This document shows, one piece after another, positions 16,693 through 24,417 of a DNA stretch of 64,000 bases. A program made the translations under genes and the position numbers. Each line of letters starts with the position of its first letter. Position 1 is the stretch's first letter. The DNA lies in the NCBI GenBank assembly GCA_944391055.1, contig CALXSF010000007.1, positions 62,001 through 126,000 of the forward strand. Reading direction: 5' to 3'. The notes beneath the pieces were generated by a model that was given only the letters and a program-made list of their open reading frames with translations, did not search any database and was not told the origin of the DNA. The DNA comes from an uncultured Kiritimatiellota bacterium. GTDB lineage: Bacteria > Verrucomicrobiota > Kiritimatiellia > RFP12 > DVOR01.

Positions 16693-17757
16693 ATGGCCGA
16701 CGCCTCCCTGGAGCCGCTCTTCGCCCTGATGGCCGAGGCCGGCGCCTCCGACCTCCACTGGTGCGAGGGCGACGTCCCCCGCCTTCGCGTCAACGGCTTC
16801 CTCCGCGCCGCCGAGCCGCCCGAGGCCCTCCGCGGCCTCGCCTTCGCCGACCTCACCGCCCGGCTCATCGGGCGCGACGCCTTCGCGCGCTTCGCCGAGC
16901 GCCACGAGTTCGATGGCGCGGCCACCGTCCTCGGGGGCCGCCGCGTCCGCGTCAACGTCTACCTCAAGCGCGGCCGCGTCGCCTGGGCCGTCCGCCTGCT
17001 CCCCGAGCGCTTCCTCACCTTCGAGGAGCTGGGGCTGCCCCTCCCCTTCCTCCGCTCCGTCGCCGAGATGCGCCAAGGGCTCGTCCTCGTCACCGGCGCC
17101 ACCGGCAGCGGCAAGACCACCACCCTCGCCTCCATTCTCCACCAGATCAACCTCCGCCGCCACGAGCACATCCTCACCATCGAGGACCCCATCGAATACG
17201 TCCACGAAAGCGCCGCCTGCCTCGTCTCCCAGCGCGAGGTCGGCCACGACACCGAAGGTTTCCACGAGGCCCTCCGCTCGGCCCTCCGCGAAGACCCCGA
17301 CATCGTCCTCCTCGGCGAGATGCGCGACCGCGTCAGCATGGACGCCGCCCTCACCCTCGCCGAGACCGGCCACCTCACCTTCGCCACCCTCCACACCGCC
17401 GGCGCCGTCGAGACCATCACCCGCGTCATCTCCGCCTTCGAGCCCGCCGAGCAGGGCCAGATCCGCGAACGCCTCGCCGCCAACCTCAAGGTCGTCCTCA
17501 CCCAGCGCCTCGTCCCCTGGACCAACCGCGCCGGGCGCTCCCTCTGTGCCGAGATCCTCGTCTCCACCCCCGCCGTCCGCGCCCTCGTCCGCGACGGCAA
17601 GGAGCGTCAGCTCCCCTCCCTCCTCGAGACCGGCGCCGCCCAAGGCATGGCCACCCTCAACGCCTCCCTCGCCCAGCTCGTCCACCGCCGCATCGTCACC
17701 CCCGCCGAGGCCGCCCTCCACACCCCCGACCCACAGGCCCTCCTCCGCCTTCTCTGA
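16693..17757 (+). CDS. pilT: Type IV pilus retraction ATPase PilT
   Basis: A 354-residue PilT-family ATPase. The N-terminal PAS-like domain starts with LFALMAEAGASDLHWCEGD. Walker A GATGSGKT lies at 135-142, the Asp box is TIEDPIEYVH, Walker B is LLGEMRDRVS and the His box is FATLHTAG. The C-terminus is the usual PilT helix pair, with QGMATLNASLAQLV and IVTPAEAA. PilT depolymerises the pilus, so the operon should make a retractile (twitching or uptake) pilus. In many PilT the Walker B continues GEMRDLET; here it is GEMRDRVS. It closes the pilus operon. Confidence 0.9.
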   Translation: MADASLEPLFALMAEAGASDLHWCEGDVPRLRVNGFLRAAEPPEALRGLAFADLTARLIGRDAFARFAERHEFDGAATVLGGRRVRVNVYLKRGRVAWAVRLLPERFLTFEELGLPLPFLRSVAEMRQGLVLVTGATGSGKTTTLASILHQINLRRHEHILTIEDPIEYVHESAACLVSQREVGHDTEGFHEALRSALREDPDIVLLGEMRDRVSMDAALTLAETGHLTFATLHTAGAVETITRVISAFEPAEQGQIRERLAANLKVVLTQRLVPWTNRAGRSLCAEILVSTPAVRALVRDGKERQLPSLLETGAAQGMATLNASLAQLVHRRIVTPAEAALHTPDPQALLRLL

Positions 17758-17783
17758 CGCCTTCGCCCCGCCCGGGCGCGTTT

Positions 17784-17792
17784 TGGTATGAT
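17784..17792 (+). promoter_or_regulatory. Extended -10 promoter of the pyrimidine-nucleoside phosphorylase gene
   Basis: TG-G-TATGAT at 17784-17792 with no clear -35. It gives a leader of about 30 bases that holds a strong ribosome site, GGAAAGGAG (17812-17820), 8 bases before ATG 17829. Confidence 0.65.
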
Positions 17793-17828
17793 GACCGCAG
17801 GCCGAGGGGCCGGAAAGGAGCGTCAGCC

Positions 17829-19121
17829 ATGGTGCCACAGTGGTTCATCGAGGAAAAACGCGACGGGCGGGAGCACGCGGAGGCGGATCTGCGGGAGTGG
17901 GTGCGGGGGGTGGCGGATGGGAGCCTGCCGGATTACCAGGTGGCGGCCTGGCTGATGGCGGCCTACCTGCGGGGGCTCTCCGAGGCGGAGACGGCGACGC
18001 TGACCGACGCGATGATGCGCTCGGGGCGTTGCCTGACGTGGGAGGGGCTCGGCAGGCCGACGGCCGACAAGCATTCGACGGGCGGGGTGGGGGACAAGAT
18101 CTCGCTGCCCCTGGCGCCGGTCTGCGCCGCGCTGGGCCTGGCGGTGCCGATGGTCTCGGGGCGCGGGCTGGGGCTGACGGGCGGGACGCTCGACAAGCTG
18201 GAGAGCATCCCCGGCTTTAACGTCCGCCTGGGGGTGGGGGACTTCCGCCGGATCGTGGGGGAGGTGGGGTGCTGCCTGATCGGGCAGACCGACGACCTGG
18301 CCCCCGCCGACCGCCGGCTCTACGCGCTGCGCGACGTGACGGCCACGGTGCCGAGCGTGCCGCTGATCGTGGCCTCCATCATGAGCAAGAAGCTGGCGGA
18401 GGGGGCGGGGACGCTGCTTTTCGACGTGAAGTTCGGCAGCGGCGCCTTCATGGGCTCGCTGGCCGAGGCGCGGGTCTTGGCCGAGGCGCTGATCGCCACG
18501 GGGCGGCGGCTGGGGCGGCGGTGCCGGGCCTTGCTGACGGACATGGATCAGCCGTTGGGGCGGACGGTGGGGAACGCGCTGGAGGTGCGCGAGGCGCTGG
18601 AGGTGTTGGCGGGCGGCGGCCCGTGGGACGTGCGGGCGCTGACCGTCGAGGAGGCGGCGCACCTGGCGCAGGCGGCGGGCCTCTTCGGGGACCTCGCGGC
18701 GGCGCGCGCCGCCGCCGAGCGGGCGTTGGACGGCGGCGAGGCGATGGAATGTTTCCGCGCGATGGCCCAGGCACAGGGCGCGCGCCTGGGCGAGCCGCTG
18801 CCGGAGGCCCGGGCGCGGGTGGCGGTGCCGGCGCCGCGCGCCGGGTGGGTGGCGCACGTGGACGCCAAGGCCATCGGCCGCGTGGCGCTGGAGCTGGGCG
18901 CGGGGCGGCGCGCGGCGGAGGAGACGCCCGACCCGGCGGCGGGGGTGGACGCGCTGCTCCAGCAGGGGGAGCGGGTGGAGGCGGGCGCGCCGCTGTGCGT
19001 GCTGTGCGCGGGGTCGGGGGAACGGGCGGCGGCGTTGGTTCGGACGGCCGCGGCGGCGTTCCGGCTGGAGCAGGCGCCGCCGCCCAGACGCGCGCTGGTG
19101 GCGGGGACGCTGGGCGCGTGA
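17829..19121 (+). CDS. deoA: Thymidine / pyrimidine-nucleoside phosphorylase
   Basis: A 430-residue nucleoside phosphorylase of family 2, which splits thymidine, and in some members uridine, with phosphate to base plus (deoxy)ribose-1-phosphate for salvage. The N-terminal helical domain is followed by the phosphate site KHSTGGVGDK (near residues 80-89), GRGLGLTGGTLDKLESIPG, and the catalytic region VTATVPSVPLIVASIMSKKLAEG and DVKFGSGAFM. The length is typical for both thymidine (DeoA) and general pyrimidine (Pdp) enzymes, which cannot be separated by eye. It has its own promoter and is followed by the S1-domain gene with a separate promoter. Confidence 0.9.
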   Translation: MVPQWFIEEKRDGREHAEADLREWVRGVADGSLPDYQVAAWLMAAYLRGLSEAETATLTDAMMRSGRCLTWEGLGRPTADKHSTGGVGDKISLPLAPVCAALGLAVPMVSGRGLGLTGGTLDKLESIPGFNVRLGVGDFRRIVGEVGCCLIGQTDDLAPADRRLYALRDVTATVPSVPLIVASIMSKKLAEGAGTLLFDVKFGSGAFMGSLAEARVLAEALIATGRRLGRRCRALLTDMDQPLGRTVGNALEVREALEVLAGGGPWDVRALTVEEAAHLAQAAGLFGDLAAARAAAERALDGGEAMECFRAMAQAQGARLGEPLPEARARVAVPAPRAGWVAHVDAKAIGRVALELGAGRRAAEETPDPAAGVDALLQQGERVEAGAPLCVLCAGSGERAAALVRTAAAAFRLEQAPPPRRALVAGTLGA

Positions 19122-19132
19122 GGGCGGCGTTG

Positions 19133-19141
19133 TGGTAGAAT
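19133..19141 (+). promoter_or_regulatory. Extended -10 promoter of the S1-domain gene
   Basis: TG-G-TAGAAT at 19133-19141, 12 bases after the preceding stop and 36 bases before ATG 19178. AGAAGGGA serves as ribosome binding site. No -35 is recognisable. Confidence 0.65.
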
Positions 19142-19177
19142 GTCGCGGTTTTCGAAGCAAACGGAAAGAAGGGACGC

Positions 19178-20383
19178 ATGAAGGATTCCAAGGCCAAGGC
19201 CGATTTCGCCGCGCTGCTGGCGGCGGGTGGGATGGATTACCGCCGGGGCTTCGACCCGGGCGAGGAGGTGCGCGCGACCGTGGTCTCCACGAAGGGCCAG
19301 TATGTGGTGCTCGACGTGGGGGCGAAGGACGAGGGCGTGGTGCCGAAGGAGGAGTTCGTCCTGGAGGATGGCACGCTGCGGGCGCAGGAGGGGGAGCGCG
19401 TGACGGTGTGGTTCGCGGGCATGCGGCAGGGCAACCTGCTCTTCACGGCCCGCAACAAGGCCACGGGGCGCGGCGACGCGGCGCTGCGCCAGGCCTTCGA
19501 GGCGGGCACGCCCATCGACGGGCTGGTGAAGGCCGAGGTGAAGGGCGGCTATGAGGTGGAGGTGGCCGGCCAGCGGGCCTTCTGCCCCTATTCGCAGATG
19601 GAGCTGCACCGCGCCAAGGAGCCGGCGGAGTTCGTCGGCACCAAGCAGACGTTTTTGATCTCGGAGTGCGGCGAGGACGAGCGCGGCGCCAACCTGGTCG
19701 TCTCGCGGCGCGCGTTCCTGGAGCGCGAGCGCTCGGCGCAGAAGGCCGACCTGCTGGCCGACCTGGCCGAGGGGCAGACGCGCGAGGGGACGGTGACGCG
19801 CGTGATGGATTTCGGCGCCTTCGTGGATCTGGGCGGCGCGGAGGGCCTGGTGCCCGTGCGCGAGCTGTCGTGGGAGCGCGGGGCGAAGGCCGAGGACCTG
19901 GTGCGGCCGGGGGACACGGTGGAGGTGCTGGTGCAGCGCTTCGACCCCGTCACCGAGCGCATCACCCTCTCGCTCCGCGCGCTGCGGCAGAACCCGTGGG
20001 AGGCCTTCGCCGCGCAGTACCGCCCCGGCGACGTGCTGAACGCGAAGATCGTGCGTATCGCCACCTTCGGCGCCTTCGCCCAGCTCGCCCCGGGCGTGGA
20101 TGGCCTCCTTTCCAACGGCCGCCTCGCCGCCCTCGCCAAGGGTCGCCGTATCGCCTCCGCCCACGAGGTGGTGGAGGAGGGGCAGGAGCTGGAGGTGAAG
20201 ATCGACTCCATCGATGCCGACGCCCACAAGATCGCCCTCCGTCCCGTGGTCGAGGACGAGCCCCGCGCCAAGCAGGAGGCTCCCGCCAACGACCCTGACG
20301 AGGATCCCTCGGCCTGGCTCCGCGCCAACCGCGCCAAGAATGCCTCCCTCGGAAACAATCCTTTCGCCGGCCTGAACCTGTGA
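19178..20383 (+). CDS. S1 RNA-binding protein with four S1 domains (ribosomal protein S1-like)
   Basis: A 401-residue protein built from about four S1 (OB-fold) domains, near residues 24-92, 105-170, 196-266 and 280-350. The clearest is domain 3 (REGTVTRVMDFGAFVDLG and EGLVPVRELSW), followed by domain 4 (GDVLNAKIVRIATFGAFAQL). The C-terminal tail (PDEDPSAWLRAN) is charged and probably disordered. In many bacteria RpsA has six S1 domains and helps the 30S subunit capture mRNA; four-domain forms also exist. It may be the ribosomal S1 protein or a paralogue. It has its own promoter, and its stop overlaps the next gene as GTGA. Confidence 0.8.
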   Translation: MKDSKAKADFAALLAAGGMDYRRGFDPGEEVRATVVSTKGQYVVLDVGAKDEGVVPKEEFVLEDGTLRAQEGERVTVWFAGMRQGNLLFTARNKATGRGDAALRQAFEAGTPIDGLVKAEVKGGYEVEVAGQRAFCPYSQMELHRAKEPAEFVGTKQTFLISECGEDERGANLVVSRRAFLERERSAQKADLLADLAEGQTREGTVTRVMDFGAFVDLGGAEGLVPVRELSWERGAKAEDLVRPGDTVEVLVQRFDPVTERITLSLRALRQNPWEAFAAQYRPGDVLNAKIVRIATFGAFAQLAPGVDGLLSNGRLAALAKGRRIASAHEVVEEGQELEVKIDSIDADAHKIALRPVVEDEPRAKQEAPANDPDEDPSAWLRANRAKNASLGNNPFAGLNL

Positions 20384-20982
20384 GGCCGACTAACCTCTAT
20401 TACGATCGCGGGCGCACCTGTCTGCGCTATTGGGCGGGGGGCGCGCCGCGCGAGCGCGTGGCGCCCTTCCCCGCCGCGTTGGTAACCCTGCCGCCCGACC
20501 CGGAGGCGGAGGTGACGCCGCGTGCGCTCGCCACGCCGGCGGAGGCGCTCTTCCAGATGTTCCGGGGCATCCCGTTGCGTCCCGAGGGGGCGTGGTCGCT
20601 CGTGGAAGGCACCTTCCCTCCGCTTTGGCGGGAGGCCTTCGGCCACTTCCTGCGGATGGTGCGCCAACCGCCGGAGGCGCGGTGGTGCGTGCGCGGTGAG
20701 CCGGGCTGGTTCCTCCAGTTCGGTCTGCGCGAGGCCGACGGCGCCTACACGTTGGGCGCCTTCGTGTTGCCCTGCGGCAAACCGGCCGTGCTGACCTTCC
20801 GCGCGGAGGATCTCATCGAGGCTCTGCCGCCGCCGCGCTTCTTCGCGGTGATGGACATCCGCTCGGAGGCGGACGGGCTGGAGGCGCGGGAGGACGAGGC
20901 CTGGCCGTGGGACACGCGCGTGCGTCTGCCCATCGCCTCGCCGGGTGCGGCAATCGTGCGGCTGCGGCCGCGTTTCGGCTGA
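20380..20982 (+). CDS. Hypothetical protein, 200 residues, coupled to the S1 gene
   Basis: A 200-residue soluble protein that I do not recognise. It starts at GTG 20380 overlapping the S1 stop, so it is translated from the same mRNA. It has no signal peptide or membrane helix. The sequence is mixed alpha/beta with many Trp, Phe, Pro and Arg residues and a central segment near FFAVMDIRSEADGL. The codon pattern matches its neighbours, and the frame stays open across the gene, so it is a real gene. Coupling to an S1 protein hints at an RNA or translation-linked role, but no motif supports a specific function. Confidence 0.7.
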   Translation: MRPTNLYYDRGRTCLRYWAGGAPRERVAPFPAALVTLPPDPEAEVTPRALATPAEALFQMFRGIPLRPEGAWSLVEGTFPPLWREAFGHFLRMVRQPPEARWCVRGEPGWFLQFGLREADGAYTLGAFVLPCGKPAVLTFRAEDLIEALPPPRFFAVMDIRSEADGLEAREDEAWPWDTRVRLPIASPGAAIVRLRPRFG

Positions 20983-20994
20983 CGGAGACGACAG

Positions 20995-23619
20995 ATGAAG
21001 GCTTGGGCGCGTTGGGTGATGGCAGTGGCGATGATGGCAGTCGCGGCGCTCGGCGCGGCTCACCAAGCGGTAACCGTTCGGGCGCACCCGTGGCTGACGC
21101 GCGGCGTCGGCCGCGAAAGCCTCGCCGGTCTGCGCTTCTGGGGCGAGCAGGGCGCCTGGGGCGGCGGCCTTCGCACCGTAACCTTCACCATCCGTTACGA
21201 GGGCTGCGACCGCGCCGACCTGGGCGATTTCCACCTCTGGCGAATGCCCTTCAACTGCAATTACGCCTTCTATGAGCCCCGCGCCGTCCGTCTTGACGGC
21301 GACTATGGCACCCTCACCGAGACCTCCACGGGCGACGGCGCCCTCACTCTCACCTTCGCCGGCCGAACCAGCGGTGTCGCCGAAGGCTCGCCCGACTGGT
21401 TCTACCCACACACCCCCGGCCGCGTGGAGAGCGACTACCTCTGGCTGACCGCCGACCTCGCCGCCGACCTCCCCTCCACCGCCCGCATTTGGGTGGATGT
21501 CGCCTCCGACCAAGTCGCCATCGGCGGCTGCGTCTACGCCGTCACCAACGGCGTCGCCCAAGCCCCCCACCGCGTCTATCCCTTCACCCACCGCGTCCTC
21601 GCCTACCTCCGCTCCGACTACGTCAAAGGCACCACCCGCCCCAACGGACGCTACAACAGCTCCGACATCCTCGACGACGCTCCCGACAAACGCCTCGCCA
21701 ACCTCACCGACATCGCCCTCTCCACCGTCAAAGTCGTCTACCAAAGCGACACCGACACCTTCGGCCTCCGCACCGGCCCCATCGCCCCCGACTACTACGA
21801 CACCGCTCTCCGCCGCGTCCTCGCCTTCCGCGGCGCCCACCCCCACCTCCGCGTCTTCGCCAGTCTCGACAAAGGCGCTTGGATGAGCTGCCATTCCGAC
21901 TCCTCCCGCGGCGGCGCCCATAACGCCTTCGCCCTCGGCCACGCCGCCGGCGACCGCTACCGCGCCCAATTCGTCCAAGCCATCGTCGCCATGATGGAGG
22001 AATACGGCCTCGACGGCCTGGACATCGACTGGGAGTACCCCAACATCAACCCCGACAGCACCCCCATCGCCAACGGCGAATACGAGAAATACGGCCTCCT
22101 CATGCGCGACCTCGCGGAGGCCTTCTTCGACCGCGGCTGGGAACTCTCCATGTGCATCAACCAGAACGGCTGGCAAATCCCCGGCGGCGAGGTCTGCGCC
22201 GCCGCCGATTTCGTCAACTCCATGGCCTACGGCCCCTGGCCCGCCTTCCACGGCAACGGCGTCATGACCCAGGCCATCAACCAATGCCTCAGCCGAAACA
22301 TTCCCCGCCGCCGCGTCATCGTCGGCCAATCCATGTACGCCAACGCCTCCTACCACCTCGGCTGGGGCGAACTCCGCAACCGCCTCAGCGCGCTTCCTTA
22401 CTTCGACCTCTGTGACGCCGACACCATCTGGGAAAGCTGGGCCTACAACGGCAAGAGCGGCGCCTACATGAACTTCACCGGCCCCACCACCTACCGCGCC
22501 AAATGCAACCGCGCCAAACAGGAAGGCTTCGGCGGCGTCATGAGCTGGTGCTACTACGGCGACGCCACCTGGGACGCCTCCCTCGCCCTCCACCAAGCCC
22601 AAACCATCTGGCCCCACGACGCCTGGCCCGAGCCCCCGCGCGCCGACGACGGCTTCGCCCTCCTCGACAGCGAGGAAGACTGGTTCTGGCTCCAAGAGCA
22701 CCCCGGCACCGACGCCCGCCTCATCGCCGACATCACCCTCACCCACGACCCCCTCCCCATCGACACCTTCGCCCACACCCTCGACGGTGCCGGCCACACC
22801 CTCACCCTCGCCCCCGACACCTGGGTCGCCGACTTCGGCGACGCCGCCCTCATCCGCACCCTCTCCGGCACCGTCCGCGACCTCACCATCGTCCTCCAAG
22901 GCCGCGTCGTCTCCGTCGCCGACCGCGCCAACGACACCACCGTCTCCGACGCCTCCACCCTCGTCGGCACCCCGCATGCCGCGTTGCTGGCCGGCGCCTT
23001 GGCGGGCGCCACCCTGGAGCGCGTCACCCTCCGCGTCGAGGCCGGCGCCGAGATCCAAGGCGCCGGCCAGACCGCCGTCGCCGCCGCCAATCTGTATGCC
23101 GAGACCCCCGCCGCCAACGTCCTCCGGGACGTCCGCGCCGAGATCGCCGGGGTCGTCCGCAACAACGCCACCACCTCCTCCGGCGCCGCCTTCCACCCCG
23201 TGAACACCCTCGTCGGCGGGCTGGTCGGCTGGGTCGGCGGCCCCGCCCAGGGCGGCAATGTCCTCGAACGCTGCGCCGTCAGCCTCGCCCCGACCGCCCG
23301 CGTCGCCAACGAGACCGGCGAGCAGGACGCCGCGGGCGGCGCCGTGGGGCACCTCCACAACAAAGCCGACCCGCGCATCGTCGGGCTCGACGTCCGCTGG
23401 GCCGACGGCGCCGAGGTCGTCGGGCGCGCCGTCACCGAGTGCTCGCCCATGCCGTGGTGCGCCACCTATTACGCGCGTGAGCTCCCCGCCGGGTCGGTCG
23501 GGGGCCGCGTCATTCCCGCGCCGGGGGCGGAGGGGGCCTTCCGCGCGCGCTGGCCGACCTATTGGCTGGAGCCCTTCGCGCCCTTCGGCAGGCCGGGCTT
23601 CGGTTTATTCCTGCGCTGA
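20995..23619 (+). CDS. Secreted GH18 glycosyl hydrolase (chitinase/ENGase-like) with a beta-rich C-terminal domain
   Basis: An 874-residue exported protein. A signal peptide (about residues 1-22, ending ALGAAHQ) is followed by a beta-rich region to about 200, then a GH18 TIM barrel. The barrel carries the family catalytic motif DxxDxDxE as D340-G-L-D343-I-D345-W-E347, with E347 as proton donor. GH18 enzymes cut beta-1,4 links next to N-acetylglucosamine in chitin, peptidoglycan or N-glycans (endo-beta-N-acetylglucosaminidases). From about residue 560 the sequence turns into Thr/Ala/Leu/Asp-rich repeats (TLDGAGHTLTLAPDTW and GTVRDLTIVLQGRV), resembling a right-handed beta-helix or GLUG-type region. 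The exact glycan substrate is unknown. The 3' end overlaps the convergent gene by 15 bases. Confidence 0.85.
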   Translation: MKAWARWVMAVAMMAVAALGAAHQAVTVRAHPWLTRGVGRESLAGLRFWGEQGAWGGGLRTVTFTIRYEGCDRADLGDFHLWRMPFNCNYAFYEPRAVRLDGDYGTLTETSTGDGALTLTFAGRTSGVAEGSPDWFYPHTPGRVESDYLWLTADLAADLPSTARIWVDVASDQVAIGGCVYAVTNGVAQAPHRVYPFTHRVLAYLRSDYVKGTTRPNGRYNSSDILDDAPDKRLANLTDIALSTVKVVYQSDTDTFGLRTGPIAPDYYDTALRRVLAFRGAHPHLRVFASLDKGAWMSCHSDSSRGGAHNAFALGHAAGDRYRAQFVQAIVAMMEEYGLDGLDIDWEYPNINPDSTPIANGEYEKYGLLMRDLAEAFFDRGWELSMCINQNGWQIPGGEVCAAADFVNSMAYGPWPAFHGNGVMTQAINQCLSRNIPRRRVIVGQSMYANASYHLGWGELRNRLSALPYFDLCDADTIWESWAYNGKSGAYMNFTGPTTYRAKCNRAKQEGFGGVMSWCYYGDATWDASLALHQAQTIWPHDAWPEPPRADDGFALLDSEEDWFWLQEHPGTDARLIADITLTHDPLPIDTFAHTLDGAGHTLTLAPDTWVADFGDAALIRTLSGTVRDLTIVLQGRVVSVADRANDTTVSDASTLVGTPHAALLAGALAGATLERVTLRVEAGAEIQGAGQTAVAAANLYAETPAANVLRDVRAEIAGVVRNNATTSSGAAFHPVNTLVGGLVGWVGGPAQGGNVLERCAVSLAPTARVANETGEQDAAGGAVGHLHNKADPRIVGLDVRWADGAEVVGRAVTECSPMPWCATYYARELPAGSVGGRVIPAPGAEGAFRARWPTYWLEPFAPFGRPGFGLFLR

Positions 23620-24096
23620 GTCCTCGTCCCCGTCCTCCCGCCAATGGCCGGGGACCCAGGTGCGGGAAACGATGTTGCCCGCGCCGTCGCGGGCATAGCG
23701 CCAATGGCCCTTCACCCACACACGCCCCGGCGTCTCGTCCCGGCGCGCCCCTTGTTCCTGCTTGGGGGCGCCGCGGATGGCGATAGGGAGCGGCAGGGCC
23801 TTGCGGGCCGCCGGGCGGACGGGGGCTGGGCGGGCGCGCGGGGCGGGTGGGACCGCGCCGAAGGCGACGACGCCGCCCGCGGGCGAGACGAAGGCCGAGC
23901 CGCCGCCCCAAGGGCGCGTGTAGACCTCCCACCCGAACCACGGGGGCCGATAGGCCGTGCCGCCGCGCCAGTGGATCACGGGCGGCGGGGGCGGGGGCTG
24001 GCGGAGCCGCCCGCGCACGGGGTGCTGACGGGGGCGCGCGGGGGCCGTCAGCGCCGCGCCCATCGCCAATGCCAGCAGAAGCCATCGTCTTGTCAT
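23605..24096 (-). CDS. Small secreted Pro/Arg/Trp-rich protein of unknown function
   Basis: A 163-residue protein that I do not recognise. It has a signal peptide (MTRRWLLLALAMGAALTAPA), a Pro-rich stretch (RQPPPPPP), then an aromatic, Gly-rich segment (IHWRGGTAYRPPWFGWEV). The C-terminus holds two related copies of a short motif, VWVKGHWRY and TWVPGHWRE, separated by about 13 residues. Such W-x-GHWR repeats occur in small secreted proteins annotated as YXWGXW-type repeat proteins, which is only a resemblance. ATG 24096 follows GAAAGGAAC and a TGT-TAGAAT promoter. It converges on the GH18 gene and overlaps its last 15 bases. Confidence 0.7.
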   Translation of the reverse strand: MTRRWLLLALAMGAALTAPARPRQHPVRGRLRQPPPPPPVIHWRGGTAYRPPWFGWEVYTRPWGGGSAFVSPAGGVVAFGAVPPAPRARPAPVRPAARKALPLPIAIRGAPKQEQGARRDETPGRVWVKGHWRYARDGAGNIVSRTWVPGHWREDGDEDSAQE

Positions 24097-24117
24097 CGCC
24101 GCGTTCCTTTCGCCGCC

Positions 24118-24126
24118 ATTCTAACA
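24118..24126 (-). promoter_or_regulatory. Extended -10 promoter of the small secreted protein
   Basis: On the minus strand TG-T-TAGAAT occupies 24126-24118. There are 21 bases to ATG 24096, leaving a leader of about 14 bases that includes GAAAGG. Confidence 0.6.
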
Positions 24127-24158
24127 CATCGCGCCCTCTGCGCGGCGCATCGAGACGG

Positions 24159-24194
24159 AAAAGCCCCGCCTTACGAAAAGGCGGGGCTGCTTTT
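24159..24194. terminator. Strong hairpin terminator, best read on the minus strand
   Basis: A perfect stem AGCCCCGCCTT (24162-24172) pairs with AAGGCGGGGCT (24178-24188) around loop ACGAA. On the minus strand it ends in TTTTCC; on the plus strand it is followed by GCTTTT. It lies in the 321-base stretch between the small secreted protein and gmk, downstream of the minus-strand promoter at 24302-24310 and its 30-codon frame. It is therefore probably the end of that small transcript. Confidence 0.75.
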
Positions 24195-24263
24195 CGCCGA
24201 CCGTCGGGGCTCAGGCGGCGCGGCGGCGCAGAGCGAGAGCAGGAAGGCAAGCGAACGTTTCAT
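24171..24263 (-). CDS. Possible 30-residue peptide or sRNA body between promoter and terminator
   Basis: On the minus strand an ATG at 24263 opens a 30-codon frame: MKRSLAFLLSLCAAA followed by a Pro/Arg/Ser-rich tail. It ends with TAA inside the loop of the terminator hairpin. The first 15 residues look like a signal peptide. There is no good ribosome site before the ATG. It is framed by an extended -10 (24302-24310) and the hairpin terminator, so the unit of about 140 bases may instead encode a small RNA, or be the remnant of a longer secreted protein. Too short to judge by codon use. Confidence 0.3.
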   Translation of the reverse strand: MKRSLAFLLSLCAAAPPEPRRSAKSSPAFS

Positions 24264-24301
24264 CTGCCGAATCCCGGGTTGTGGCAATCTAGAACGTATC
24301 C

Positions 24302-24310
24302 ACTCTATCA
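24302..24310 (-). promoter_or_regulatory. Candidate extended -10 promoter of the small minus-strand unit
   Basis: On the minus strand TG-A-TAGAGT occupies 24310-24302, matching the TGN-TANNNT pattern of other promoters here. The predicted start near 24295 lies about 32 bases before the 30-codon frame and 140 bases before the end of the terminator. Confidence 0.4.
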
Positions 24311-24368
24311 CCTTTTGTCGCCGCAACCCGCGTTGGGGGGGCGGGTTTTGCGCGTGGGGGGGCGTTTT

Positions 24369-24377
24369 TGGTATTGT
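24369..24377 (+). promoter_or_regulatory. Extended -10 promoter of the gmk operon
   Basis: TG-G-TATTGT at 24369-24377. Transcription should start near 24384, which leaves almost no leader for the ATG at 24388 but about 34 bases for ATG 24418, supporting the latter as the gmk start. Confidence 0.6.
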
Positions 24378-24417
24378 GGGGGGGCTTATGAAGGAAGCAG
24401 GAAGGACAAGGCGTCTG

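Noticed and set aside
17758-17783. CGCCCGGGCG palindrome after pilT as a terminator
   Set aside because: Short stem with no loop and no proper T run; it is ordinary GC-rich sequence.
19588-23358. Very long open frame on the minus strand opposite the S1 and GH18 genes
   Set aside because: Its translation is almost only Gly, Ala, Val, Glu and Asp, as expected for the complement of GC-rich genes with C at codon position 3. The plus-strand genes carry signal peptides and catalytic motifs.
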